This document shows, one piece after another, positions 1 through 13,633 of a DNA stretch of 64,000 nucleotides. This DNA is from Rhinopomastus cyanomelas (lineage: Eukaryota; Chordata; Aves; Bucerotiformes; Rhinopomastidae). Position 1 is the first letter of the stretch; every line of letters starts with the position of its first letter. The notes under the pieces were generated by a model. The model was not told where the DNA came from, searched no databases, and was given only the letters and a program-made list of their open reading frames with translations. The stretch lies in contig VXBP01004622.1 of the NCBI GenBank assembly GCA_013400115.1, positions 854,314-918,313 of the forward strand, in the 5' to 3' direction. The translations under genes were made by a program, and so were the position numbers.

Positions 1-305
1 ACCTAGACCAATTTGCACAGAAACATATCCAGGTGGGTTTTAAATGTCTCCAGAGAAGGAGACTCCACAGCCCCGCTGGGCAGCTCCTTCCAGTGCTCTG
101 TCACCCTCACTGGGAAGAAGTTCCTTCTCATATTTGTGTGCAACCTCTTATGTTCCAGCTTGCACCCATTGCCCCTTGTCCTACCATTAGATGACACTGA
201 GCAGAGCCTGGCTCCATCCTCCTGACACCCTTCACATATTTATAGACACTAATGAGGTCGCCCCTCAGTCTCCTCAGATTCTCTCTGCAGCTTAGCTGTG
301 TTGGC
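1..305 (-). mobile_element. CR1 LINE fragment (cut by window edge)
   Basis: Reverse-orientation CR1 3' region, with the recognisable blocks GGTGACAGAGCACTGGAAGG and the CR1 'GGACAAGGGGCAATGGG' segment on the minus strand. The 3' tail lies outside the window. Confidence 0.9.
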
Positions 306-3300
306 CTGACAAGAACAGTGACTCCGGAAAAATCGCTGTCTCAGAAAGAACAGTCTGTTATTAACCCTTCAGTGGCTTTGAAAGATGGTGTTTTCATCTG
401 ATATGCGATAGGGATCCGAGAGAATAGCCACAACACAAGAAGGAAGGATATTTATTCCCTTTTGTTAATGAGCTCCTGGGTAATTGATTTCAATCACTTA
501 ATGACTTGCTCAGGTCATGGCTAAACCACTCACCTTTTTTCCCTTTGCCTTTATCAAGTAACATCCAAATGTGTCTAAATATTGTCAGTACCCTGCTCAG
601 CCCGTGTCTAAGTACCTAAAAATGACTAACTCGAGCAGATGATTTGCTGCAAGTCTCTCCCTTCGTTGCTCTTTGTCTACAGCAGCAGGGCAGCGTGCAG
701 AGCTTTTGTTTGCTTTTTGTTTTCTTTGAAATCCTTGCACATCGTTTACATGTCCTTCTAAATTACTGCTTAGCAAAGCAGGAAATGTGGAAATTCTTAC
801 AACATTTCCCATCAGGCTCTCCTTCCAGCCCTTCAAAACTGTGTTATGATTCTTTGAAGTCTTTGCTCTTAGTCTACATTATTCAGAGGCTGTGGTGCGC
901 CTAAGTACATGCAGGAGCACAGCCACAATCTTTATGGCGATCGCAAGAAGAGAGACATCAAGCAGCACAGAGTGTCACAGGGCCAGCATGATAATGCTGG
1001 GTGTTCCATGTCCATTACCATGTGTGAGTTATTAAATAAAGGCTGGGGATGTATCATAAAGTGGCTGCAGTGAAAGCTACTCAAGGGGTAGAGAAATACC
1101 CAGCTTCCGGAAGAATATGCATACAGAGCTGTAATCTGTACACAGAGGAAAGAAGATGACAATAATACCAGAGAAGGGAAAAATTCATTACGAGTTTCCA
1201 CCTTGAAGTGGTGGTAGCAGCAAGTGCGCACTGGGCAGTTCAATGCCTTGGGTGTGTCTGAGCACAGGACTAGTTAAGGTACAACTAAATATAGTGTGCT
1301 TGTGCAAAAGCCAGTAACACTATTAAAAACGTTCATAATTTTCTAAGCAAAGCAGGTAGAAAGTGTTTCTAAGCCCCATTATTACACAGATCACCTCTGA
1401 AGGGTGGTTCCCCATTAAGTTTCCAGATATTGCCCTCAAGGAGTGGCTCCATTTCCCATTGTGCGATCAAATTTCACAATCCGCTGTGAAACCGCCAGCT
1501 CAGCACCTGCTGTACTTGGGTGCGATTTCCAATGCAGCTCTGCACTTCAGAGCCGACACGAAGTTGATTTTACATACAGGCTGTAAGTGATACATTCCTT
1601 AATGAGAAGGGGATGTCTGCCTTCTTGCCTGCCTTCTCTAAAACGCAAGGGCCCTGCACAAAACCACAAACTACAGGTTCCCCACAGTACATGCCAGTGA
1701 GTAAGTGGGTGACTCGCAGTCACCTCCTCCATTTTCCCTGGAGTGATGGTGCTGTCTTGCTGTGCCTTGCTCAGACACACACACACACACACACACAGGT
1801 TCTACAGGCACACACATGTACACCAAAGAGAATGTGAAGAGCTCTTCCTGCTAAACATATACGTTCCTATGACATATGACCACAGCAGAAAACCAGCAGG
1901 GTAACAGAGCAATGAAAACAGCTTCCATTGGGGAAAGGCACTTCACTATAAACAGTTTGACAAATTTGTAAAGTGGCAGGAAAGTGATGCAAGGTCTACT
2001 TCATCAAGCATTAGAGTCATAAACAGACTTAAGAGAACACGTGACAAAACTAAAAGCAAAACAGGATAAAGCCAGCATGTCTTTCTAATCCTCAAGCTGG
2101 TTTGGAGAAACCAAGTATTTGCTTTCAGTCACTTGAAAGGTATTAATGTGAACTTTAAGGAAGCCTTGTTCTATAGCACTGAACCCTTGAAATACATCTA
2201 CATCTTAGAATTTAATTCCTAAGCTTTCCTTAAAAACAAAAGCCCAAAATGCTTTGAAAGAGGCTTCATCACGTAATGGACATAAAATAATTCCTTAAAA
2301 AATGAAAAACATTTTCAGAAAACAAAATACAAACCAACAGAAACTTGAAGGTTCTGTGTTTTATCCAATAATCATCTGCATCCATCTAAATATGGACCTT
2401 TCTCCAGAAGCTATAAGAGCAGTTCCACTCTTGCCCTTGGAGGTAATTCCTCCCTCAGATGTATGGCATGTTGGCAAGACCATGGACCTAAGAGTAAAAC
2501 TCCAGATCTTCTCATCTGGCATATTTTTTCTATGAATACATCTCTTTGCTCTCATTTAACTTGTGGATCTGAGCCTCTGCAAAGGCAGAAACAGATTTTA
2601 TAAGATCTGCAATGATGAATAGTTAAAAGAAAATGGAAATAAAAGGGATTTGGAAGTCTGTAACTTTAAATCATTAAGGACTTTCACAATCCTCAATTTT
2701 TTTTCCAACTTGGAACCAATAAAACTATTTACAACTTGGTTCACTGAACTTTATGATTTGAGCTAGTAATGACTGTGGTGCCAAAGTCTGGAAATGAAGT
2801 GGTTTGAAGGTACTAATCACCTGCTGTCCAAAATAATAACTGTTTAATAGAACTTAATCACTACTGTCAATGCTGTGCATTTTCTCCTATTAAAGAAACA
2901 CTTAATATTATTTATCCTTTCATCACACTAAGAGAGGTCAGGCTGCTGTGCACAGGCTCCTTTGCCATGTGCCATCTAGTGGCCGCAGGCACTGCACCAG
3001 GGCAGGGTCAAGCTCCCTAAACCCACACCAAGCACCTCGCCTAGTGTGGATCTTCCTTGGAAAACAGAATGGTTAATTCACGGGCTCAAGCCTTACAAAG
3101 GACTGAGACCTGACCAGATGCAACTGCGTCAAGGCTCAGACCTTGTGTGCCTGGGTAAAGCACCTATCTTGATGAAGCATTTGTTGGGACGACTTTTAGA
3201 TGGCACTGTACTTGAAATATTAAGTGTGATCAACTAAACCAATAAAACTTTACCCTGCTTCAAGTTTATTCTCTTCAACCGACTTCAGATGAGCCTGACA

Positions 3301-4271
3301 GTTCTCTTGCCAATCGGGGAGCACTCCATGAATCTCCACAGTTCCAGCCTAAGAAACAGAGGAAGTTCAGGTTTTTTCAACACTTGCTACTAAGAATTCC
3401 ATTCTTTGGGAGGGAATGGAAAGCCCCACAACACCAAATTTAATTAACTCTGCTGATTTCAGAGCTTCTCCTTTCTTTCTTTAAAGCAAAAGTGGCCAGA
3501 GCTGTCTGTGAAACCAGTATCCATGCTATCACAGCATTGCACAACATCAGAAGAGCAAGTCATGTGCAGAAGCAGAAGGGGGAAAGAGTGTCAGTACAGT
3601 TAGCTGCTACAGCACCAGTTTTCCTGGCTGCCTATCAAGGGGATCTTAGGCAGCGAGTGGCGGTTATTCTGGTGCAGCTGTAGTGACTGCAAAGGGAAAG
3701 TCACGCTTCACTTTTTGCTGTAGGACTATCCCCATGAGACTTGCCAGAAAATTCAAAAAGGATCTCCTTTATTTTTAAGATGCCTGTCATCTGAAGGGAG
3801 CTTGAATTTTCCTCCTTGTTCTTTCCTCTGGCAATATCATTCCTGCTACACGAAACGTGCCATCATAAATCACTTGTCTGCACTGCAGATAACACGGGTG
3901 CACAATGGAGGCTTCCTCACACCTGTGCTTTCTCTTTTCTTCTTAGACTGAGGCAAGCGGTGTTGTGGTATGAAGAGTCAATAATATTCTCAGAAGATAC
4001 TTCCTAGTCACTCTGAAATAACCTTTGTTATTTCATTAGCATGAAATTACACAAATTAGCATTACATCTTTATCATCCAGGCTACAAGGAAAGAAGCAAC
4101 ATCTTTCAAATTTGTTCCGATGAGTTTTAGAGTCTTGCAAGCTTTGAGATGACCATAGAAGAGTTTCTCCTTGAATTAGTTGTGAAAACCACAGCTAGAG
4201 CTACACTACAGTCCTTCTGGACAGTCACAATAGAAAGATCATTGAATGGCACTGAAAAACCAACTCTGTGG
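306..4271. other. Non-coding DNA, no gene seen
   Basis: AT-rich unique sequence with one AC microsatellite. Open frames are short (up to about 103 codons) with no recognised domain. The 63-codon frame at 3492-3683 is discussed as a weak histone-like curiosity. Confidence 0.7.
1775..1797 (+). repeat. (AC)n microsatellite, about 11 units
   Basis: Uninterrupted AC dinucleotide run of 23 bases. Confidence 0.95.
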
Positions 4272-4809
4272 CCAGCAGGTCGAGGCAGGTGATTCTTCCC
4301 TTCTACTCTGCTGTGGTGAGACCCCACCTGGACCACTGCATCCAGTTCTGGAGCCATTATTACAAGAAGGATGTGGACATGCTGGAGCGTGAACAGAGGA
4401 AGGCCATGAGACTGATCAGAGGGCTGGAGCACCTCTCCTGTGAGGCCAGACTGAGAAAGCTGGGGCTGTTCAGACTGGAGAAGAGGAGGCTCTGAGGTGA
4501 CTTTATTGTGGTCTTCCAGTATCTGAAAGGGCCCTACAAAAAAGGCTGGGGAGGGACTTTTTAGGATGTCAGGTAGTGACAGGACTAGGGGGAATGGAGC
4601 AAAGCTGGAGATGGATAGATTTAGAGTGGTTGTGAGGAGGAAGCTCTTTACTGTGAGAGTGGTATGGGTTGCCCAGGGTTTGCGGAGTCTCCTTCTCTGG
4701 AGAGCTTTGGAGCCCGCCTGGACATGTTCCTGTGCAGCTTGATCTGGGGCATCCTGCTGGATGATCTTTCAAGGTCCCTTCCAATCCCTAATGTTCTGTA
4801 ATTCTGTGA
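4272..4809 (+). mobile_element. CR1 LINE, 5'-truncated, older subfamily
   Basis: Starts inside the ORF2 C-terminal region (CIQFWSHYYKKD, MRLIRGLEHL in one frame) and runs through the 3' UTR to TTCCAATCCCTAATGTTCTG and the octamer tail. Frame breaks are present, so it is inactive. Confidence 0.9.
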
Positions 4810-5557
4810 GCCACACATTATTTCTTAATTTAAGATGCTCCTGCAATCAACAGAAAGCGTGGTGTATGGGCAAGACAAAAATTAACTTCAGAAATACATT
4901 CAGAAAAGACTAATGTAACATCTGCCAGAGGCACAGGTTCTCTCTGCCAGCCCGGCTCCAGAAACAGAAGCCTTTCTCCCCAGCGTGCTCAGTGTGTGTG
5001 GAAATGCAGGAGTTCGCACTGCATGTTTCTGTGTTTTGGCAGAGATACTGTTAAAAAAACCCCAACATGCAGCTTATTAGCCTAGATGAAAAATCTCTGG
5101 TGTGTTTACAGTGTAACCACACACCTGTATCTCAGAAAGACCAGACAATTGATGGGGAAAGGGGAGCCGGCTGACAGCTTTAGTTTCCTATGCACCAGGT
5201 GGAGGCGAGTATGTAATATCTCTGTAGCCACTATTTTGAATCGGTGCCACTTCTGGCCTACTGTACCTGCTGAACAGCCCCTGCAGGGAATGACTCCAAA
5301 ACATGCCCATGCTCTCCGCTCCAGCAAGAGCAGTTCTCACCTGGAGCTCTGGCGGGTGCATATGTAAGTCAGCCAAATCCTGAAACCATTCTGGCACAGC
5401 TGCAGCTCCTACAAGTCACACAAAGACAAAAAAAACCCCACTAAATCTTGCACTGGATGGTTTTATCTATTAATTTTCCTTAAAGGATGCACCACTGATT
5501 CCATTTTTACAGACAATAAACACAGCGTTAAGGTCACTCACCACAATGTAGCATAAA

Positions 5558-5872
5558 GGGCAGGTGTCGGGAGGATGGAGCCGGGCTCTGCTCAGTGGCA
5601 TCCAGTGATAGGACAAGAGGCGATGGGTGTCAGCTGGAAGACAGGAGGTTCCACATCAATGAGAGAAAAATTTCTTTACAGTGAGGGTGACGGAGCACTG
5701 GAATGGGGCTGCCCAGAGGGGTTGTGGAGTCTCCTTCTCTGGAGAGGTTTAAAACCCACCTGGTCATGCTCCTTTGCAAGCTGGTCTAGGTGATCCAAAT
5801 CTGGCAGGAGGATTGGACTAGATGATCTTTGGAGGTCCCTTCCAACTCCTAATGTTCTGTGATTCTGTGATC
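5558..5872 (+). mobile_element. CR1 LINE 3' fragment
   Basis: About 310 bp of CR1 3' UTR, from the GTCGGGAGGATGGAGCC block to the tail TTCTGTGATTCTGTGAT. Confidence 0.92.
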
Positions 5873-6864
5873 ATAAATCATCAATGTGGGTGGCAGAGAC
5901 AGGGCAGGACTGTCCCATCTCCCTAGCTCCTCAAACTCAAGTATAATCTGTAAAATCCAGTTGAATTAACTGTAACAAACTTAAGTGCCTGGTTCTCCTG
6001 ATGGTGACGGCTTGCTATTCCTGGGCACACATGGAAGAAGCAAAACAAGACTCAATACTAATAAAAGGTATTTATCTTTAGGGATTTTTTTTTAAAGCAA
6101 TAACTTTCTTTGTATCATGGGAATGACAAATGTGCTTCATGTTGTTGAGATAGCAGCCACGTGACTAAGAACTAAGTAGCTGCTACTGCAATACTCATTA
6201 CAGGAGACCAATGTACTGCTGGCCCTGAAGACAGTAAATGTATTTCCTAGCTCTATCGTTTGGAATTCATTTAGTCTCCTTAGTAACAGCATGATGTGAA
6301 ATCATCCCATGTTTACAGGAGCAGAATGAATGATGTGAAACTGTTGAAGAGAGTAGTTGTGCCACACAACACATGACAAAGCGGAAGGCACAACTGCTTT
6401 ATCAACAGTTCAGTACAGGCAGTGATGGGTGGGACTGGACGGTGCTGCTCAGAAGGGACTCAAAGCATTGCAGAAGCCCACAGCAAAATGCACACTGTAT
6501 TCATACTGTTTTCCTTGTATTTGACTGCATGGAACCCTACAAACCAGAGAAAGCAAAGCCTCTATGTTTAGGAACTTAGAACACCATTGAGAAAGAATAT
6601 TTAGTATTCTTAGGTGGGGATTAATATAACTCTGCTTTAGATTTTATAAATATGAGGAGTCTTTAATTTACACAACAGGTAGAGTAATAACAATTAGAGG
6701 AAAGAGTTTGAGAGGGAGGGAGAGATACCTTTGTACCTAACTTAGGCTGCTACACACTCTAATTATAATGGGTCTCACAACAAAATCTTTCAAGAGTCAG
6801 TATGTTCCAGCTTAGGATTTAAAAATAGCCCAGTGCCATATACGTGATGTGTTAGTGCAAATAG

Positions 6865-6955
6865 TTGGTCTAGGTGATCCTGCTGCAGCAGGGGGATTGG
6901 ACTAGATGATCTTTCGAGGTCCCTTCCACTCCCTAATGACTCTATGATTCTATGA
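6865..6955 (+). mobile_element. CR1 3' end, very short
   Basis: About 90 bp: GGTCTAGGTGATCCTGCTG through TCCCTAATGACTCTATG and the octamer tail; strongly 5'-truncated. Confidence 0.9.
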
Positions 6956-7345
6956 AATAGTTATCAAACACACTACAGCAGAGTGCCAGGTTTTGCTTTA
7001 AATGTCACTCAGGTCAGCTTTTGTCATGAAAGCAGTAGCCGCATCTCTGGCACTTGTAAAAATACCACACAAGGCACCACCTGCCAGACTAGTAACAATA
7101 ATTAGAAATGTAATAAACTGTTCCTTGGCAAGGCAACAAATTGTCTTATCCTTTGAAAGTCACACTGGCCCAAGGCAATTCCTCACAGACATTTGCCACT
7201 GATGTCACAAGAGCCTGAGTGAAGAGCAGACCATGCAAAAAAAAAAACAAGAGAGAGACAAAATAAGAAACCAAACAAACCCCCAACACTGTAAAGGAGA
7301 CATTCAAGCAATGCAGTGAATTCTCATTTTACTGAGTAAACCATT

Positions 7346-7394
7346 AACTAGATGATCTTTCGAGGTCCCTTCCCATCCCTAATGTTCTGTGATT
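7346..7394 (+). mobile_element. CR1 3' end, minimal
   Basis: About 49 bp matching the last part of CR1 (ACTAGATGATCTTTCGAGG to TGTTCTGTGATT). Confidence 0.8.
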
Positions 7395-9046
7395 AAACCT
7401 AAGGACTTACAAGGAGTTGACAGTAAAGGTGAATCAACCCCATTACAGCCATGCAGGCTGGAGTGTTATGGAGGGCCACAAACTTGCAGCACTTGCTCAA
7501 GAGGAAACACTTTTAACTGAATTCACAATAAAACTTCATTTGCAGTTACTCCTTTTCACGCCACTTCATTCTTTTCATCTTTTGTGCAGTGATTGTCACA
7601 AAACAGTTTGCACTGAAACTATAGTGGGTGACTCTGACTCCTGTATCTCACACATTTAATTTTAAATCCAGTAATCTGAGATCAATATTCTGTTCTCTCT
7701 GAAGTTCTAAGTGCTGAAGCAGTCTCCATTTGTCTGCCTGATAGGAATTAATGGCCTGTTCAGGACTTTCACCTCCTATTATATCTTTCTATCTGAAGAG
7801 ACCACACAATTTCAGGTTACTTGTTTTTTAAGAGAGTGTTTAAAATCATCCTCAGCAATGAAAATGTGGTTTCATATTTTCATGACCTTACAGTGTTTAT
7901 GGCCTTCTCCCTCACCGTATATTTTAGCTTTAAAAAGCCATTTTCAGTTTCTGAAATGTAAAAGCCACCTAGAAACCTATGAATATAAAATATCTGCTTG
8001 CGTCCATGCCCCTCCTCCACCTGTCTTCTAGAACATCTGCAGGTGCTGAGGAGGACACAGCTACCGGTTCTGTGCTTACAGAGAAATAAAGAGAAGAAAA
8101 TCAAGTCATAAGCGCTGCCTAAGCACTTCTTTCTGAGGCTTCTGATGATTTCACAGTCCCAGTAAGTCATCTAGGAGGGGCCCATGCCAGGCAGCAGCCT
8201 GCTTTTGTTCTTTGCTTTGTACTAAGAAGGGAGGGACATTGCTGAGGTACAACACTTTGAGTATTTATATGATTCATTCCTTCTTTCATTGAATCATTTT
8301 CTAGTTTCTAAGATAATACCTCTGGGATGATTTCAACTGCTGTTTGCGGAAGCACAAGGCTTTATGTTTCCACTATTGATGTGAAGATCAAGATGAAGGA
8401 AGGATTGCCTGCACAGGATGTGAAAAGGCTTTGGACAGGACGGGGAAACCTCTCCTCCCTAGTTCTGATGACTGACCTGCTGCTTCTAGAGCCTGGCGTA
8501 CAGGAGGTAGGCAGGTCAGCCTAGAACCCCAATTACCAGCCAGCTACAACTCCATAACCTTCCAGCAGAACATGCTGCTTATTTCCCCCAGATCCAAGCA
8601 ACGCCTTAGACTGTGTCAAATAATTAACCCCCAGCTGCATTTCTATTACAACTGGCTAGGATAAACCCGAGCGTGTCAGTCCTTACGAGTGACCCAGGTA
8701 AACTCTCCCCAATTTTTCTTCCTGTTTCAAAATCAATCCAATAATACTACGTTCTCTTCATGAGCTCCTAAGAAACTCGTGTGTCAGTTTGAGCTGTGTT
8801 GCTGTAACAGCTGTACTGCAGTACAACTAATCCTATTTATTCACTTCTCCCATCAATAGACAGAGCATTTTGGGAAGCTTGGGACGAAGGTTTGCCCAAA
8901 GTCTGTGGAAGTGAAGTGCTAAGAGGGCGTGCATGTATTGGCACCAACTGCTTATGGAGCACTGCAACTAGGAACATCCAAGCACACTCCAAGAAAGGAA
9001 GAAGACAGACCAGTTGTACTGGTTATTAGACACGGTTAAAGGGATA

Positions 9047-9102
9047 AAAAAAACAAAAAACAAAACCCAACAAAAACCAAACCAACACACACACACACAC
9101 AC
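9047..9102 (+). repeat. A-rich stretch and (AC)9 microsatellite
   Basis: A purine-poor AAAC-type A-rich run leads into AC repeats at 9085-9102. Confidence 0.9.
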
Positions 9103-11387
9103 TTGTGCCAAGCCAGTTATAAGAAGATAATCATGTGCCAGCCTAAGCCTCTGGCAGGAGTGAAACACTGTTAGCTGTCTTCTAGTTAGCTAAATATTAA
9201 TCATCCTGTTTAGAACCAATCATGTCACTAACTTGGTTAAAGGTTGTGGTACAGAGGAGCTGTACTGCTCTCCCTCTAGCTGCAGCGTTCCTAGACTTCT
9301 ACAGAAAATCTGTTGAGCAACACAAATACAAAAAGCAATATTCCAGTTGTTAGGAAACTCAAACAGTTTTTTGAAAGGGATATGGGAGGTTCTGTAAGCA
9401 GAGAAGCACAGCAGGTCCTGAGCTCTGCATGAGAAATCCTCAAACCATTCAAACCAGATTCTCTTCAGCTGCTGTAAAGGAAGGGTGCAAGGGTTTCATC
9501 TTGGGCTGCAGAGTAAGTGTGTGCAGTGAATTGCTAAAAGCTTCATCTGTACCATGTGTTATTTGCACCCAAATGCTGTTTCCAAGCTCTGTGACGGCTC
9601 CAGCAGGGATGTTGTGTGCTCACAACACAATATCAGTGAGGAGGAACAGACCAGAAACAGCCTGAGAATTAAAAGATGCACAGTATTTGGGTGGGTTATT
9701 CAACACCTCTGAAATCATCTTGCAGCTTAAAATAAATGGAAAATAAAGAGAGCAGCAATGTGCCTCAAAAGCAATAACAAGAAGCAATGTGGGAGCGATC
9801 ATTGCATTGCTTATGCCTTAGCACTAAGCAGCCAAACCTGCACAACATATTCAGAATCATGAATGTGACAGGATTGTGTTTGGAAGACTCATCCAGTTCA
9901 AAGGCCTCACTTGCAGCTCCACATGTTCTTGAAACTCCCACAGTCCCTCAGGGCCTTAAAACCAGAATGCAGTAGGCATTCTCCTTTGAATCTCGTGTGG
10001 TCTGACCTTTAGAAAGTCCTGTTTAGATACAGGAGTTACAGGTGACTAGACACAGGATCAGCCAACTGTTCTTTTCTCTCCTTCCTCTCCAATATCAGCA
10101 CCAGAGTTCCCAGTGCCACTGTCAGGTGCCTTAATTCAACACCTCTAGGATCTAGTCATTTGTCTTCTGACATTGGCCACAGCCTTCAACATTCTTCACT
10201 TTGACAGAGAATACATTCATCAAATTGCCCTGCTCTGGAAAGGAATGTCAGGTAGACTTTCCTTTTAGTACTGCTGTGTCACCAAAACTCCCCCAATAAC
10301 CTGGCTCTGCACAGCTCTGATGTCAGGAAAAGCCTGGCAGCCAAAAGTGCAGAAGGCATAAGACCAAGTAAACAAAGAGAACCTGCCAACCTACACTTAC
10401 CCTGCAGCTTCAGGCTAGGAAAGCTTGTGCTCTTTCTGTTAACCTTGTAACAACAACAAGAAAAAGGGAGGAAAGTCACAAAAGACTCTTTCTGAAGTGC
10501 AATGTCAACAAAAAATGTCAGAACGCTGCCAATTCTCCACAAACTACGTCCTGTGAGAAGAGAAGGAAGTTTATGGCATGTTACAGGACATTTCAACCTG
10601 ATTCCGAAGTCTGAAACTTCACAGCTCCAAGGAGGAACGGGCATTGCTCCCTCAGGAAAGGAGAAAGATCCAGCTGCCCTGGCATGACACAGGGTCCTGA
10701 ACACACCACTCAACAGCTGTAAGGATCAAATAACTAAGCACAAGAGAAAATAAATCTGTGAGGAGAACTGGAGATTATGACTCCATTAACTCAGTATCTC
10801 TCCATTAACTCAATTATCTCAGTCCTGTACTGAAAGTTGCACACTAATAGCAGTCTTGCCAGAAACGCAAAACAAAACTTATTGCTAGATGACACAATGA
10901 CTGCAACACGTGTCTAGATCACCTACCTGGATTTCACCTAGAGCAGAAAGGCACAGAGTCAAGTCTAACACCATGTCTTCAGCTTATCCTGGCTCCTGGA
11001 ATAACCAAACAATAACAACTTAGAGTGGCTGGTACATTGCTACTGGTGCTCTGCTAAATCACTGCTCAGGAAATTACGTTTTGTATGTAATAATGGCTCT
11101 TTCTATTTTAATTCAAGATTAAACAATTAACAAACAGAAAGTTCTGCAAATGCTAACAAATGAGCATCTTATGGGTGTGCCAGATGCGGAGGCTGTAATT
11201 CAGATCTCCCCAGTGAGTTGTATCCCTCAGTCTCCCAATTGAACATGGCAACTCAGTGCTCCTCTAAGGGCCACAGACATACGTTGGCGTAAGAAGCAGC
11301 TCAGAAGGGAATGCAAATGATCCGCTCTTAAATATATTGAATGCTACAGTTGATAAATTCTGATTACCAATGTGGTTTCCTTAGACA

Positions 11388-11650
11388 TGTTAAACTACCG
11401 ATAAATGCACTTGGGATTATTTCTTAGGGACAAAACTGGGCTGAAGTGTATGTAGGTTAAACCAAGGTGTGTATTCCCTAGGGATATCTCAGAAGATAAA
11501 AAGCAAGCCCTGACTACTATTTAAAGGCAGCACAGCAGACGGTTAAGTTACGCCCAGGTGTGTCTTCCCTCAGGTGATCCCAAGGGAGAGATGCTGGGCC
11601 ACTTTTCCTATTTAATGGTGGCGGAATAGCTGGTTAGATTACGTCTTATG
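11388..11650 (+). repeat. Degenerate tandem repeat, about 86-91 bp unit
   Basis: Units at 11455-11540 and 11541-11631, with a third start at 11632 and a weaker copy before 11455. Each begins GGTTAA or GGTTAG. The two full units share AGGTGTGT.TTCCCT near the start and CTATTTAA near the end. Divergence is high, so the repeat is old. Confidence 0.6.
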
Positions 11651-13307
11651 CCATTTTGTAAGCTTATCATCCAAATGTCAGGATACAAAAACTGTAAGCC
11701 TACAAAGCTATTTATGATAACAAATCCTGCTGCCATCACTGCATAATAAAATATAAACAATGTATTAAAAATAAGCAATTATGCCACTGCTAAATTAAAT
11801 GAGAATATTTTATCAAAGGAATGAATTTATGCTCTGGTTGGGCACAAAATTAACTAAGTTCATAGGCAGAACTCCTCACTGACACATTTCCAGACCAACA
11901 AGACCGTTCTTGTCAATCTTAAAGAGCAGGAGGGGTTGATAATGAGGTCAACAGTGGTTTGCTGTGTAAGGCAGCCCAAGAACATTTTATGCCAAAATTG
12001 TCTGAACATTTTGACTTGGACAAAAAGCATCTCACATCCCACTGAGCTCAGCTTATCCATTTCCAGGGCTCTACTTTGAAAAGCACCAGCTAGTCCAGGA
12101 AAAACTTTTGAGACAAGGATCAAGCAGTGGTACATAAGAAGAAAACCCTATCCTTTCCAACTTCTTTTACAAAATAACCCCACATACTCAAGATGCAGTG
12201 TGGCACTGCAGGGAGCAGACCACACAGGGTCACTTCACCTAAGTGAGGGAACAACTAAGGAAGCAGGTTCTGGAGCCCCTCATTCTGGCCATCTTACAGA
12301 GACCTCATGCCATGGCAGCTCTGGAGACTGTCATTTCTTTTCCCCCTGTGGTACTGCCTGTATGGAAGCACCAAGCAGCTCTGCCCCTTTAGAAATCTTC
12401 TCCGGGCAGCTGAGCCCTTGTGAAAACAGGCAGGAGCCATTTGCACCTGCTGATGTTATTGCTTCACACCCTAGTCTCAGTCAGACACCACACAATTGCT
12501 GCCACTGACTTGCTTTTTGAATATTTACTTTGCAGCTTTGATGGCTGCAATGTTTATATTTTTTTCTCCAAAAATGAAAGATCAGATCTGGGAACAGAAT
12601 TGGAACAGTTTAGAGTAACTGCCAGCACCTCACATAAACACCTCTGTCTTTCAATAAAAGCTCAGACCTGCAACAGATATCAAGTCAACTCAATTACTGT
12701 AGTCTGTCTGGATCTGACAAACCCAAGTTTGTTGTGATGCAAACCTTGATCTTTTCTGTTTTCTTCCTGGTGGCATATGGCTTCATCTCTTCAAGACTAA
12801 GTTGGTTTAGCTCAACAAAATTCTTCAAGCTGACTGTAAGACAGCTGAGGAGGTGGGGATGGACGTTAGAGGGTGGGCAGTAAGGAAAAGAGTACTGAGC
12901 TTAAACTCTACAAAAACTATGTTGCCAGTCACAAGAAGAATCGCTGCGCGGCAGTAGAGGTGGGTAGGCTGCACTCCTCCTGCTTGCAGAAGTGGATGTT
13001 GATATACAGCTGTAATACACATTGGTAAGAAACGGAAAAAGTCTGCAGAAAATTCTGACACCCCCCTTTCCTCTGGGTATTTCCTCCTGATAGGTATCCC
13101 AGGAAAGAGGAGATAATGCTTGCCAGTCAGTGGTTCACTTTCATTCAGGATCTTATCTATGCCTTCGATGCCAGCTCAAGTAAACACACCCAACAAGTTA
13201 ATGTTAAACCAGCTAACTCAGGTACCAGTAACTACATGGCTGCAGCAGTCTGGATTTTAAGGCAGGCTGCAAGGCTCACTACAGACACTGGGTTCATAAT
13301 GGTGATG

Positions 13308-13633
13308 TCATTAATGTCTATAAATATTTGAAGGATGGGTGTCAGGAGCCAGGCTCTTCTCAATGTCATCTAGTGATAGGACAAGGGGCAATGGGTGTAA
13401 GCTGGAACATAGGAGGTTCCACATAAATATGAGAAGGAACTTCTTCCCAGTGAGGGTGACAAAGCACTGAAACAGGCTGCCCAGGGGGGTTGTGGAGTCT
13501 CCTTCACAAGAGACATTTAAGGCCCACCTGGACGTGTTCTTGTGTGGCTTGGTCTAGGTGATCCTACTCTGGCAGGGGGATTGGACTGGATGATCTTTCG
13601 AGGCCCCTTCCAATCCCTAATGATTCTATGATA
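13308..13633 (+). mobile_element. CR1 LINE 3' fragment
   Basis: About 325 bp, from TTAATGTCTATAAATATTTG through the 3' UTR to TCCCTAATGATTCTATGAT. Close to the other young copies, so relatively recent. Confidence 0.92.

Larger units (their letters stand above)
7395..13307. other. Non-coding DNA, no gene seen
   Basis: Unique AT-rich sequence. The longest frame (10279-10713, minus, 144 codons) shows no recognised domain and no splice or codon signature of a gene. It contains the tandem repeat near 11.4 kb and the AC run near 9.09 kb. Confidence 0.65.

Noticed and set aside
10279..10713. 144-codon minus-strand open frame
   Set aside because: No known domain, no flanking splice sites worth noting, Cys/Leu/Ser-rich composition as expected by chance.
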